A DNA stretch of 26,487 bases. Source: Prorocentrum cordatum. Lineage: Eukaryota; Sar; Dinophyceae; Prorocentrales; Prorocentraceae. The notes under the pieces were generated by a model, which did not search any database, was not told the origin of the DNA, and saw nothing but the letters and a program-made list of their open reading frames with translations. Shown here piece after piece: positions 1 through 8,063 of the stretch. Position numbers and translations under genes: made by a program. Positions within the stretch are counted from its first letter, which is position 1. Each line of letters opens with the position of its first letter. The DNA lies in assembly GCA_963575745.1 (NCBI GenBank), contig CAUYUJ010018483.1:117946-144432 (forward strand), read 5' to 3'.

Positions 1-94
1 CATCTCGCGTGGTGTCTCGCTCTCTCAATGTGCTTGGTGCCCTCCTATAAGATCCATGAGGTTCGTTGCCGTGACTCTCAGACATGGTTGTCTC

Positions 95-112
95 AAGACA
101 TGTGGGTCTGCT
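95..112. repeat. Upstream copy of 18-bp target-site duplication
   Basis: The sequence AAGACATGTGGGTCTGCT occurs here and, without mismatch, at 2073-2090. This copy abuts the 5' end of the spliced-leader relict. The other copy directly follows a run of A. Direct repeats bracketing a 5' leader and a 3' A-tail are the usual footprint of LINE-type target-primed retroposition. The AA at its start may partly belong to the A-tail in the downstream copy, so the true length is 16 to 18 bp. Confidence 0.85.
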
Positions 113-133
113 TCGTAGCCATTTTGGCTCAAG
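113..133 (+). other. Relict dinoflagellate spliced leader (DinoSL)
   Basis: Positions 114-133 read CGTAGCCATTTTGGCTCAAG, identical to the last 20 of the 22 nucleotides of the leader that dinoflagellates trans-splice onto nuclear mRNAs. Only the first two nucleotides are missing or altered. The leader is not followed by the donor and Sm-site region of an SL RNA gene. A coding frame follows 12 nt later, so this is a leader reinserted with a processed mRNA and not an SL RNA gene. Confidence 0.92.
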
Positions 134-145
134 GGTTGGCGGTGT

Positions 146-1485
146 ATGAAGCAAGGCCTGGCCCGAGGCCGCTGGCGCCGGCCGCCGCCGCCGGGCGCGC
201 CATGCCCTCGGCATCGTCGTTGGGGCGCGGCCTGTTGTCAGCCCCTGGCGCGGTCGCTTCGCGCGGCGCTGGCGGCGGCGACCCGCGGCGCCCGAGCTGC
301 CGCACCGCCGCGTTCGCTGGCCTTGTACATCGTGGCCAGGGGCTCGGCCTCGGACGAGTGCGCCGCCTTCCACATGACAGAGACCCGGCAGGAGGGCGGG
401 GGCGAGTCGAGCGTCACCCTCCGTACCTGCAAGGGTGGCTATCTGTCTGTCGTTGTGATTCCCATCCACACGTTCCATATGTACCGGGCCCAGGGGGGTG
501 ACGACTACCCTTTGGCGAACGTCAACACAGCGAACCTCGGCGGCGTTCTGTGGTACCTCCACAACGAGGTCGTGAAAGACTCGCCCCGGAAGTTCGGCAT
601 CACCCGCATCAAGGTCTCGACGACGTCCCCCGACAAGCTAGCCTCCCGGGGCATGAACTTCGGCGTCCGGTTCGCCTACGACAGCCAGAAGTGCACCAGC
701 GCGGGGCCGTGGAACGGCCCGGGGTCGTGCGACAGGTACTACCAGGAGTACGGCAACTTCGTCGGCTGCAACTTGCTTGGTAAGTACCCATTCCCGATCG
801 CATCCCAGGGCTTCCCGGTGCACTACGGGGGCGCGAAGTGGTACAGTTTGCCGAAGAAGGGCGCCTGCAAGTGCGAGGAAGGCAAGGCCTGCGCACCGAC
901 GGGCGCCGTGGACTGCATGCACACTGCCGAGTGGGCCGGAGACATCTACCTCCAAGATCTGGAAGGCATCGGCAACTACGACGGCTTTGTCGGCAGCGGG
1001 CAGAAGGAGTATGACCAAGGCCAGGACGCGGGAACTCCTTCTGGAATCAGAAATTCGACGATTATCTGTGCTGGCAGCGGATTCAGGCCGCAGACGCCTT
1101 CTTCCAGCGAGCGCATCCAGAATGCCCTGGAGACCGGGAGATGCCCGAACCCGACTGCGACTTTAGCTGCACTGACTTCTACCGCGGCATCACCGACGGC
1201 CCCCCAGACGACTGCAACGAGACGCTGCAGGAACAGAAGGCGGCACACTTCCATCCGGTCCTCGGCCGACGAGAGCTGTGCCTTGGCATCGCTCGGACGT
1301 GTGCATTTTTTTCTCGGCGTGGACCTTCAAGGAGCTTGGGCCCCACGGGGGAGGCCTGTGCAGGTGCATGCTCCGAGTTTCGTAGCATGCGCTGTGGAGA
1401 CGCCAGCCCCCGCTGGCATCGACCCCGATCGCGGATGCCCAGCGCGCGCGCGGGAGGCGGTCCGCCGTCCGACGTGGAGTGCTGA
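146..1485 (+). pseudogene. Uncharacterised dinoflagellate cysteine-rich protein, frameshifted retrocopy
   Basis: The function is unknown. The start ATG lies 12 nt after the leader relict and is the first ATG after it. The N-terminal 60 residues are rich in Arg, Pro and Ala, with a weak Ala/Leu-rich segment (residues 38-53) that might be part of a targeting signal. The conserved-looking core carries TFHMYRAQ, VLWYLHNEVV (about residues 134-143), MNFGVRFAYDS (170-180), a YGNFVGCN motif, WYSLP (232 on) and a Cys cluster starting at residue 241. I recognise this pattern from a large family of dinoflagellate predicted proteins without known role. After about residue 296 (nt 1031-1033) the frame turns into low-complexity sequence, while the frame starting at 1033 continues with FWNQKFDDYLCWQ and paired cysteines (PDCDFSC, DDCNE) to a stop at 1483-1485. 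One missing base explains this. The unshifted frame stays open to 1504. A sequencing error cannot be excluded. The last 65 codons run into family A repeat sequence. Confidence 0.75.
1281..1345 (+). repeat. Partial family A inverted-repeat element (5' end only)
   Basis: The segment begins CCTTGGCATCGCTCGGACGT and continues through a T-run and CTCGGCG, matching the first 60 bp or so of the elements at 5969 and 23762. Similarity fades after about 1345, and the matching 3' inverted end is not found nearby, so this is a truncated or solo end. It lies inside the retrocopy and overlaps the 3' part of its shifted coding frame. Confidence 0.65.
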
Positions 1486-1640
1486 CCCCCACTGGGGGGG
1501 GTGACCCACCACGCGTGTTACCGAGCGCAGAGTAATCCCAGACTTGCCAGCATGGAGCATATCCCCATCCTCATGGTTGGTATAGCCTCATCCCGATGCC
1601 GATCTCAGGGACCCTCGCAGTTTCTGAGGGCGCATGCCTA

Positions 1641-1675
1641 AGAATATATACATATATATATGTATATGTGTATGC
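1641..1675. repeat. Alternating AT/TG tract
   Basis: A short run of alternating A and T passing into GTGTATG lies in the 3' region of the retrocopy. It is self-complementary over about 20 bp. No gene is seen between 1486 and 2064; this is best read as the 3' untranslated part of the retroposed transcript. Confidence 0.5.
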
Positions 1676-2064
1676 GCATGGCGGTTCCCCTTTCTGTGGC
1701 TCTCTGGAGAAATCGCCCAGGAGAGCCCCAGGAAGACGCGCGAGGATATCCTTCTTCCTCTGCTCCCCGAGCCTCCCCGCTGCTTCAGAGAGATACCTAT
1801 ACCCACCGGGAACTTTACTGTCGTTTGCTGGCGGGAAAGATTGTATCGAGAAGGTCGGCGACCACACTTCCTGAGAATTCGAGTGCATGGCCTGTTGAGG
1901 TGGATATGTTTTGGACCTCCTGAGGCCAGCAGCCAGGCATCGGGGGACCTGCTCTCCCTTTGTCCGCCTTCGTTAGGGCGTGCTGGCTGCTCTGGGCGGT
2001 GCCCGCGCGGTTCCTTGCGCGCTATGCCGCATCGCACTGAGCGCATTCGCGAGCGGAGCCGAAG

Positions 2065-2074
2065 AAAAAAAAAA
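2065..2074 (+). other. Relict poly(A) tail of the retrocopy
   Basis: Ten consecutive A residues lie immediately before the downstream copy of the 18-bp direct repeat. The position, exactly at the 3' border of the duplicated target, argues for a transcript tail over a chance A-run. The last two A may belong to the duplication. Confidence 0.75.
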
Positions 2075-2090
2075 GACATGTGGGTCTGCT
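2073..2090. repeat. Downstream copy of 18-bp target-site duplication
   Basis: This is an exact match to 95-112 and marks the 3' border of the retroposed segment. Sequence after 2090 shows no similarity to the retrocopy. Confidence 0.85.
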
Positions 2091-2156
2091 CAGATCAGTT
2101 CGTGGGTGAGTAGTGGTTCCCGAACGTGCTTTGCGGCTGAACTTTACTTTGAAGGG

Positions 2157-2233
2157 GAGGATGGAGGAGGGGAGAGGAGGAGGAGGAGGAGGAGGAGGAG
2201 GAGGAGGAGGTGGAGGAGGAGGAGGAGGAGGAC
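2157..2233. repeat. GGA microsatellite
   Basis: A nearly pure GGA trinucleotide run of about 75 bp, with a single GGT interruption near 2211. Frames across it encode Glu, Gly or Arg runs and are not evidence of coding. Confidence 0.9.
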
Positions 2234-2571
2234 CAGTGTAAACCTAAGACTCATCAGCGATATTGGAATCCACACTCGCTCCAAGCTCCCTCTTCATAGG
2301 CCCCTACAAAGATTCATTTCCGATGAGGGAAGTGCCCCGTTGGGAGGCAACCGTGTGAAAATCCTGACGCGTGGTGCCAAATTGCCACTTTCAGGATTCC
2401 GCCGCCATGAGTCAACCTGACTGCGGCGTCTTGACGATGCTGAATCGTACGAGAACACTATTCCTGGGACTTCAACACCACGATTGAACGTAAATTCTAC
2501 GCCCTTCTCATCCTGAATCTTTCCAAATGGTTTCTGGTACGTTAACGAGAAAACCGTGAAACCCTGGCAAA

Positions 2572-2892
2572 TTTTTGAAAGGAATGCGCACGCCGCTGAG
2601 GCAAGAGCCCCATTTTGAAAACGACCTGTCCTCAATCCGTTTTGTACATTTTTGAAAACGAAAGTGCGCGGCGCTATGAGCCACATTTTGAAAACCACCC
2701 GCCCTCAGTCAAGGAAAATCTTGCACATTGTTGAAATGAATGTGCGCGGCGCTAAGGCGAGAGCCACATTTTGCAAACGACCTGTCTTCAATCCGTGAAG
2801 CCCCGCCAGTTTTTGAAGACGAACGTGCGCGGCGCTAAGGCGAGAGGCACATTTTGGAAGCCACCCGCCCTTCATTTGTGAAACTGTCGCCA
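2572..2892. repeat. Four-unit, about 80-bp tandem repeat
   Basis: Four units start near 2572, 2649, 2728 and 2810. Each contains TTTTTGAA or TTGTTGAA, then GTGCGCGGCGCT (GCGCACGCCGCT in the first), an AGGCGAGAG or similar stretch and CACATTTTG. Units 1 and 3 end with AACGACCTGTC and TCAATCCG, while units 2 and 4 end with CCACCCGCCC, so the array has a two-unit higher-order period of about 160 bp. No frame is maintained between units. Confidence 0.8.
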
Positions 2893-4660
2893 GTCTGTAA
2901 GCTTCAGGCTGATTAATGGCAGGGAAGTGTCAGGCGAAACGCCCGACTCGCCCTTTCCGCCTGGCCTCTGGCTGCGACATGGGAGGAGTTACTCATGCAT
3001 GTCAGGCTGTCAGGCGTGTCATCAGCGTGTCATGTCAGCTGGCTGAGAGAAAAGTAAAAAGAGTGGAGATCAGGCGTGGCATGGCAGCTTGCTGCAGCTG
3101 CCAACATCCAGTGTTCGGCGGTGCTTTTTGCCCTGCCACGCAGGGGGGCTCGGGGGAGGACTACCAGAGGAAGCTGGCGGCCTCGAGCCGCCGGAGACAC
3201 TTCTCACTGCGACAGTTTGCTCTGGCGAGGGGTGCGCCAGGCACGGGCGGGCGAGGTTACGGCTCGTCGACCGTTCCGCACAGTAGGACGACTTGCTCCT
3301 CGATCGTGCTGGTCGATCTCGTGATAGCTCGATCGTGCTGGTCGGTCGTGGTAGGCTACGAGAAGGAGTGCCTGCTTGCGCCGGCCCTCCTTCGGGAGTG
3401 AGGAACGGCGAACCCGAGATGAGGCTAATCTGTCTTGTGTGCTCAGGCCATGCGTGCAATGGCCTTCTCAGCTCGGAGCCATTCTGTCACGCGGTCGGCA
3501 CATCAAGCAGTCAGTCGGCCTGCCAGAAGGTGCCCCGCGGAAAGTTCGTATCCCCCGATGGCCCCAGGGACCCACAGAAGCTCTCGGTCACCTCAGGGCC
3601 CTCGACGATCGACGAAGAATGTGTCCCGAGATCTCTTGTAGCACGGCGTATTCTCGCATGTGAGTGACGCCGAAACACGTGGTCGTCTTCGCCGCAGACA
3701 TTCGCGCTTCAGCTGCCCGCGCAAGGTCGCGCGTAAGCGCCCTCGTCTCCAATGTGGAGTGCCGCGCTGGCGGCCCGCGTAGGCCAGCGCGTAGGGTCGG
3801 TATGCCATCTCGCGCAACACAAGGTTCTTTTCGTCGCTTATCTGCAGCGTTCTGGAAAGAGCCTCGCCTTCGAGGGACGAAGGAGTTGGCATCTCTTCCT
3901 TGGCGGAAGGTCGGCGGAAGGTCGGCGGAGGGCGGCGGAAGTAAACGAGGGCGCCTCCGCCAGCGGAGGTAAACATCGACCTCCCAAGAGATGCCACGTT
4001 TTTGCTTGTTTAGGGTTTTCGGCATTCGCCACGTGCCTCTCTAGGATGCATCTCTGGGAAACTTCTGTGTGACATCGGCGCTGGTATATCACTTGCCTCC
4101 TCCGGCTGCATCCCGCTTGATCCTGCTCACTCTTTCTCAATCCAGATCAGTTCCGCTCAATCTGGCTTAACCCTTGGCCTATCTGGGCTCAATCAGTTCC
4201 GGCTCACTGTCCCCGTCATCGGGATTCATATTAGGGGGCGAGGAGCGGTATGACATGAAGTTCTCCGCCGTCGTGGACGCCCGCCCCAGGGCGGCTGGAA
4301 AGTTTATGTCCAGACGTGCCACCGCAGGAGTATACACTGTCCAGCCGCCCCAGGACAGGGGTCCCCGACGGCGGAGCAGCTTAGTCTGTACCGTTCCTCG
4401 TGCACTAATGCCAAGGCGCTCTCCAGGGCGCGAAGCTATTCGCGCTTCGCGGTTCGCGGTTAGGCTCCGATTCCTCCTCATCCTCCTCTACTCCCCTGGG
4501 GGGGCGGCGCGAGAGCGCGAAGTTCGGCGCCCTTGTAATCACAGTCCTTGGCCGAGCTGACCTGACTGGCCCGGGCCTGGATTGACCCGGGTCAGCAGAT
4601 TCCCGACCGCGGCCCGGGCGGCCGATCGCCGCGGGCCCTCGCAGCCCCTCCCCTCCCCCC
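2893..4660. other. Non-genic stretch with short duplications
   Basis: No convincing gene is seen on either strand. Recognisable items are a cluster of GTCAGGC and GTGTCAT words at 2926-3090, a 17-bp direct repeat CTCGATCGTGCTGGTCG at 3299-3315 and 3328-3344, a GGTCGGCGGA triplication near 3905-3945, and degenerate CAGATCAGTTCCGCTCA-like words at 4140-4215. Open frames of 100-160 codons here overlap in several frames, have biased GC-rich composition and lack motifs I know. Confidence 0.5.
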
Positions 4661-4720
4661 CCTCCTGCTCCTCCTCCTCCTCCTCCTCCTCCTCCTCCTC
4701 CTCCTCCTCCTCCGCCTCCC
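4661..4720. repeat. CTC microsatellite
   Basis: A CCT/CTC trinucleotide run of about 60 bp with one CTG and one CGC interruption, flanked by C-runs. Minus-strand frames give poly-Glu or poly-Gly. Confidence 0.9.
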
Positions 4721-4940
4721 CCCCCATGGAGTAGATCCTGGATGTTTTTGGCGCCTGTTTCGAGCAGGTGGAGTCTCCCCCACAGGACGCACTGCTGCAA
4801 ACAGTCGCACTGAGCGGAGGTCCGGAGGGAGACCCCCCCCCCTTCCGCCCAAAATGTCGAAACGTCGAAGAAGAAAACGCTCACCAGCGCAACAAACCAC
4901 GGCCGGACCCCTGGACCCCATCCGTGTGCGCCACTTTTCG

Positions 4941-5072
4941 AGCCGGATCGATCTGTGAGGGTCCCGGGGCCTGACACCGGGCGAGAACGGCGGTTTCGAA
5001 GCAATGAGCCAGATCGATCTGTGAGGGTCCTGGGGCTTGAAATCGTGCGAAAGCGACCGCTGCGAAACAGTT
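4941..5072. repeat. 66-bp tandem duplication
   Basis: Two adjacent units, 4941-5006 and 5007-5072, share AGCC(G/A)GATCGATCTGTGAGG, then GTCC, GGGGC and a TTTCGAAGCAATG-like end in diverged form. The period is 66 bp, a multiple of three, so frames run across both, but no protein family is recognisable. Confidence 0.8.
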
Positions 5073-5872
5073 GTAACGCCAGGATCTCAGGGTCCCCGCG
5101 GGCGATGCAGGCTGCCGCCGAGTGCGAAGCGGCCCCCGAGCGCTCCTTGCCCCGGCCCACCGCTCCAGAGCCCTCCGCGTGTCGGGGGCTGCCAAGAGGC
5201 CCACGAGATCTCCCCGAATCGCGCGGCTCCCACTTCGCATCTCAACACGTCCCTGGTCCCCCCCCCCTTGGGGCCGCGCACGTGCCTCTGGCCATGAGTT
5301 GCGACCTCCCCCTCTTTCGAGCAGGGGAGCGACTGTGGAATTGGTCTGCCCCAGAACTGCTTTGTCCGTCGACTCCGTGTGGCCAGTGCGCAGAATGTTC
5401 CGGGATCGACGAACACTCTGCGTACGACTCGACGGGAAGATCAGGCTTGGGGCAGATCAGCTCTCGATCCACTCACTACTCGACTCTTGGACGACCCCCG
5501 CTCAGTCCCCTCCGAGCGAGGGGAGCTCGGGGAGCATCGCACCCCGCATGCGCGCTCCGCAGCCGCGCCGGAGGGCCGCGCCGCGATCGGGTGCAGGGCG
5601 GGCGCGCCGGGCGGCCGAGCTCTCCCTGCGTGGCAGGCCCCCGCCCGAGGAGGACAAAGCGCGCCACGAACGTGCGGTCGGGAGCTGTGGCGGAGCGTGC
5701 AGTCGGGGCCCTGAAGAAGGAACCCTTTCCGTTGGGGAGGGGCTCCGTATTCCTGAATTGTTTCGCAGCCTGCCTCAGATTTGCCTCAGGTTCTCGATGC
5801 GAAATCGAAGTTTAACCTGTGGAGAATAGGGGCCTCGTTCCTTATTTAGGGTCCCTTAGGTCAACGCCTCGA
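5073..5872. other. GC-rich non-genic stretch
   Basis: I see no supported gene, RNA or repeat. A 286-codon frame on the plus strand at 4955-5815 and overlapping long frames in other phases are typical of GC-rich DNA with few stops. The translation is low in hydrophobic pattern and has no motif known to me. An exon of a longer gene cannot be excluded. Confidence 0.4.
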
Positions 5873-5967
5873 CCGTATCGCTCCGCCAGTTCTGGCCCGC
5901 CACGCCTCGTCGGGAGCCGTGTCGGTCGGGAGCCGTGGCGGAGCGTATCGCTCCGCCATGTTCTGGC
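5873..5967. repeat. Direct repeat pair containing a perfect hairpin
   Basis: CGTATCGCTCCGCCA followed by (T)GTTCTGGC occurs at about 5873-5895 and again at 5944-5967. The second copy overlaps a perfect inverted repeat, TGGCGGAGCG at 5936-5945 and CGCTCCGCCA at 5949-5958, with a 3-nt loop. A smaller duplication, TCGGGAGCCGTG, lies between. The block directly precedes the family A element. Confidence 0.75.
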
Positions 5968-5968
5968 A

Positions 5969-6100
5969 CCTGGCATCGCTCGGACGTGTGCGCTTTTTCC
6001 TCGGCGAGGGCCATCGAGGAGCATCCTTGATCATTTGGCGAAAAAGCCACGCACGACACCGAAAAAAGCACAGGGGATGGACGTCCGAGCGATGGCCAGG
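5969..6100 (+). mobile_element. Family A inverted-repeat (MITE-like) element, complete copy
   Basis: The element begins CCTGGCATCGCTCGGACGT and ends with the inverted counterpart ACGTCCGAGCGATGGCCAGG, giving 18-19-bp terminal inverted repeats with one single-base gap. The 132-bp interior has no coding capacity and no known promoter motif. It aligns over its whole length with 23762-23891. Size and structure fit a miniature inverted-repeat transposable element moved by a transposase encoded elsewhere. No clear target duplication is visible, although GGCCCGCCACGCCTCG flanks it at 5894-5909 and 6100-6115. Confidence 0.8.
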
Positions 6101-6487
6101 GCCCGCCACGCCTCGGCGCGACGCGCCGTCCACGTCCCGGTCCCCGGGGCGTCGCCGCCCCGAGGGCTCTGCCCAGCCGTCCGCCCCGCGGAGCGGAGCG
6201 GCGCGCCGTATCCGCCTGCGAGGCATATGGCGGGCCGCCGGGGCCGCGGCACGCCGTGCAGGAGTTGCTCAGAAGCGAAAGAAGGGCGTACATGATCATG
6301 TACACGAATCCACGCTGGTTTCGAGAGTGCGCATGGCGCAACTGTTCGTATGACGTGGCCGGTCTCGCGGATCGAGGGGCCGTGTTCATGTACATAGCTG
6401 GGCGCGTACGTCCTTTGTGGGCTCCCTAGTTGCTGACCGTGAGCCTTCGGAGGTCGACCGGGGATTCTTGTGCTTTCGGGGCAGGCT
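6101..6487. other. Non-genic stretch with a 16-bp palindrome
   Basis: No gene is supported. GTACATGATCATGTAC at 6288-6303 is a perfect palindrome. The remainder is GC-rich in the first half and shows no other structure that I can identify. Confidence 0.45.
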
Positions 6488-6765
6488 GGTGGGGACGTCT
6501 CGAGCGGGGCGCTGGTTTCGGGGCCCCCAAGGGGGGAGCCGTCGGCGGCCCGTTCACGGCCTGGACTGTGGGGTGTCTCGAGCGGTCTGTCTTTTTGGTG
6601 GCTTGGGCTCGTCGGCTTTCAGAGGAGATTGTGGGGATGTCTCGAACCGGGCGGTGGTTGTGGCACCCCAAGGGGGGAGCCGCCAGGGATGGCTGCACTC
6701 GCCTTTTCGCGGCCAGATTGTGGGGAGGTCGCGAGCGAGGTGCTCGTTTTGCACTGCTGCTGACT
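6488..6765 (+). repeat. Family C tandem cluster (four diverged units)
   Basis: The words GGGGACGTCTCGAGCGG, GGGGTGTCTCGAGCGG, GGGGATGTCTCGAACCGG and GGGGAGGTCGCGAGCGAGG start near 6491, 6570, 6633 and 6722. Two units carry CCCCAAGGGGGGAGCCG, and the stretch CCTTTTCGCGGCCAGATTGT ends one. Related single units occur at 25478-25575 and 25968-26065, so this is a dispersed repeat that also amplifies in tandem. Confidence 0.7.
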
Positions 6766-6817
6766 CCTGTCCATCCAGAGCCCTATGATCACCTCGATCT
6801 ACGGAGAAGGACGACCG

Positions 6818-7213
6818 TCAGGGAGGAGGAGGAGGAGGAGAGAATATGAAGAACGACGGAGTAGGAAGGAGAAGGGAGGAAGGAGGAAGGGAAGGGAGGT
6901 GGTACGACTAGGAAGACGATGAACAACACGGGAGGAGGCCGGAAGGGAGGAGGACACTTGCCAGGGAGGATAAAGGAGGAGGGAGGACGGAGGGATAGGG
7001 AGGACGAGGAGGATAAGGAAGGAATACTACGCAGGAGGACAGAGAAGGACTGCCGCAAGAGAGGAGGAGGAAGAGGAAGAGGAGGAGGAGGAGGAGGAGG
7101 AGGGAGGACGGAGGAGGAAAGAGGAGGATGCAGCAGGAGGGACATGGGAAGAGGGAGGAAGAGGAGGGAGGGGCTGCGACGAGGAGGAAGATCAAGGAGG
7201 GGGGAGGGGGCCT
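6818..7213. repeat. Purine-rich GGA tract
   Basis: About 395 bp almost wholly of A and G, built from degraded GGA and GGAA units with a purer core at 7078-7118. Strand-asymmetric purine tracts of this kind can adopt triplex structures. The long frames across it are Arg/Gly/Glu or Ser/Leu/Pro repeats and are not counted as genes. Confidence 0.85.
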
Positions 7214-7374
7214 GCTCACCGTCTGTCTGTCTGTGAGTTGTCGTCGTCGTCGTCCCTCATCGAGGTCGCCGTCGTCGTCGTGTCCGTCGTCCAGTCGGAT
7301 GCACGCTCACACCCAGACATTCGCAGCCAGACGCTCACATCGGGACGTGCCAGAAAATTCAAATTAGATGCACA

Positions 7375-7600
7375 TCTGGGGACCCCCCTGGAATTTTCCC
7401 TCCAGAACCCTTTGAAGAGTTTGTTGTTGTGTTTTTCATTGGGTGGGGTTCCCCTGGATCCCCTGGGAAGCCCCCACTGCGGACGGGGCGGTTGTTTGAT
7501 GTTTTTTTTGGGGGGGGAGGCCCTGGACCCCCCTGGGATCTCCACCTTGAACATCTCTTCGAGGGTTTCTTTGGGGGTTTCCCTCCCAGTGCCCATAACC
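7375..7600. repeat. Diverged tandem repeat of about 72 bp with G and C runs
   Basis: Three related stretches start near 7375, 7445 and 7515. Each combines a CCCCTGGA(T/C)CCCC or CCCCCCTGG core, a GGAATTTTCCCTCC or GGATCTCCACC-like block and a TTGTTTGATGTTTTT-like block. G-runs of up to nine face C-runs, so local folding is likely. No coding frame is conserved. Confidence 0.5.
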
Positions 7601-8063
7601 CATGTCCCACAACCCATAATCCGCAACCCCTCTCAAGATGACGGCCCAGGATAGTCCCACGACGCCCCCCGAAACACGCAGAATCTTGACCTGGTCGTTC
7701 AGGGAAGCCGCGCTTGGAAGCAGGGTTGTCCGAGGACCCCCCAGAGGCCCCCAGACGGAGCCCAGGAGGCCTCCAGAAGGCCCAAACAATCCTTTAAACT
7801 TTCGAGATGGCCTCAAGAGGCTCTCCAAGGAGGAACCTCCGCAAAAACGCTGAGGGGTATGGGGAAGAATTCGCGGCGAGAATGAGGAAAGGGACAACGA
7901 CACAATGGAATAGCAACGAGTGAGATTGCTAGAACGACGATGTTGGGAAAGGCGACATGTAACTATCACATTAATTTTACCATCCTGCTCTTCCGTCTGC
8001 ATGCCAAACTTGAATAATCAAGGTGCATGACGCGAAACGCCAATGTAGTCATGCATCTGAAAG
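7601..8063. other. Unassigned single-copy stretch
   Basis: I see no gene, RNA or repeat. Composition becomes less GC-rich toward the tetranucleotide array that follows. Confidence 0.45.

Larger units (their letters stand above)
113..2074 (+). mobile_element. Retroposed processed mRNA (SL-to-poly(A) retrocopy)
   Basis: This unit has every mark of a reverse-transcribed, spliced and trans-spliced mRNA: leader at 113-133, coding region from 146, a 3' region without a long coherent frame, ten A residues at 2065-2074, and an 18-bp perfect direct repeat on both sides (95-112 and 2073-2090). Recycling of mRNAs into the genome is known in dinoflagellates from relict leaders; here both ends are visible. 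The enzyme would have come from elsewhere, since no reverse transcriptase is encoded here. Whether the copy is expressed cannot be seen; dinoflagellate retrocopies can be trans-spliced again if transcribed. Confidence 0.85.

Noticed and set aside
61-94. CATGGTTGTCTCAAG as a second, older leader relict before the first
   Set aside because: Similarity to CATTTTGGCTCAAG needs an indel and several changes, and the target duplication begins right there. It is too weak to claim.
113-133. Spliced-leader RNA gene
   Set aside because: An SL RNA gene would have a GT donor after AAG and an Sm-site region. Here AAG is followed by GGTTGGCGG and a coding frame; there are no tandem copies and no 5S rRNA gene nearby.
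28-501. 157-codon frame that reads through the spliced leader
   Set aside because: Its start lies upstream of the leader relict, outside the retroposed message, and its translation is low-complexity while the frame from 146 contains the conserved family pattern.
4955-5815. 286-codon plus-strand frame
   Set aside because: GC-rich DNA gives several overlapping long frames here. It includes the 66-bp tandem duplication and shows no recognisable domain.
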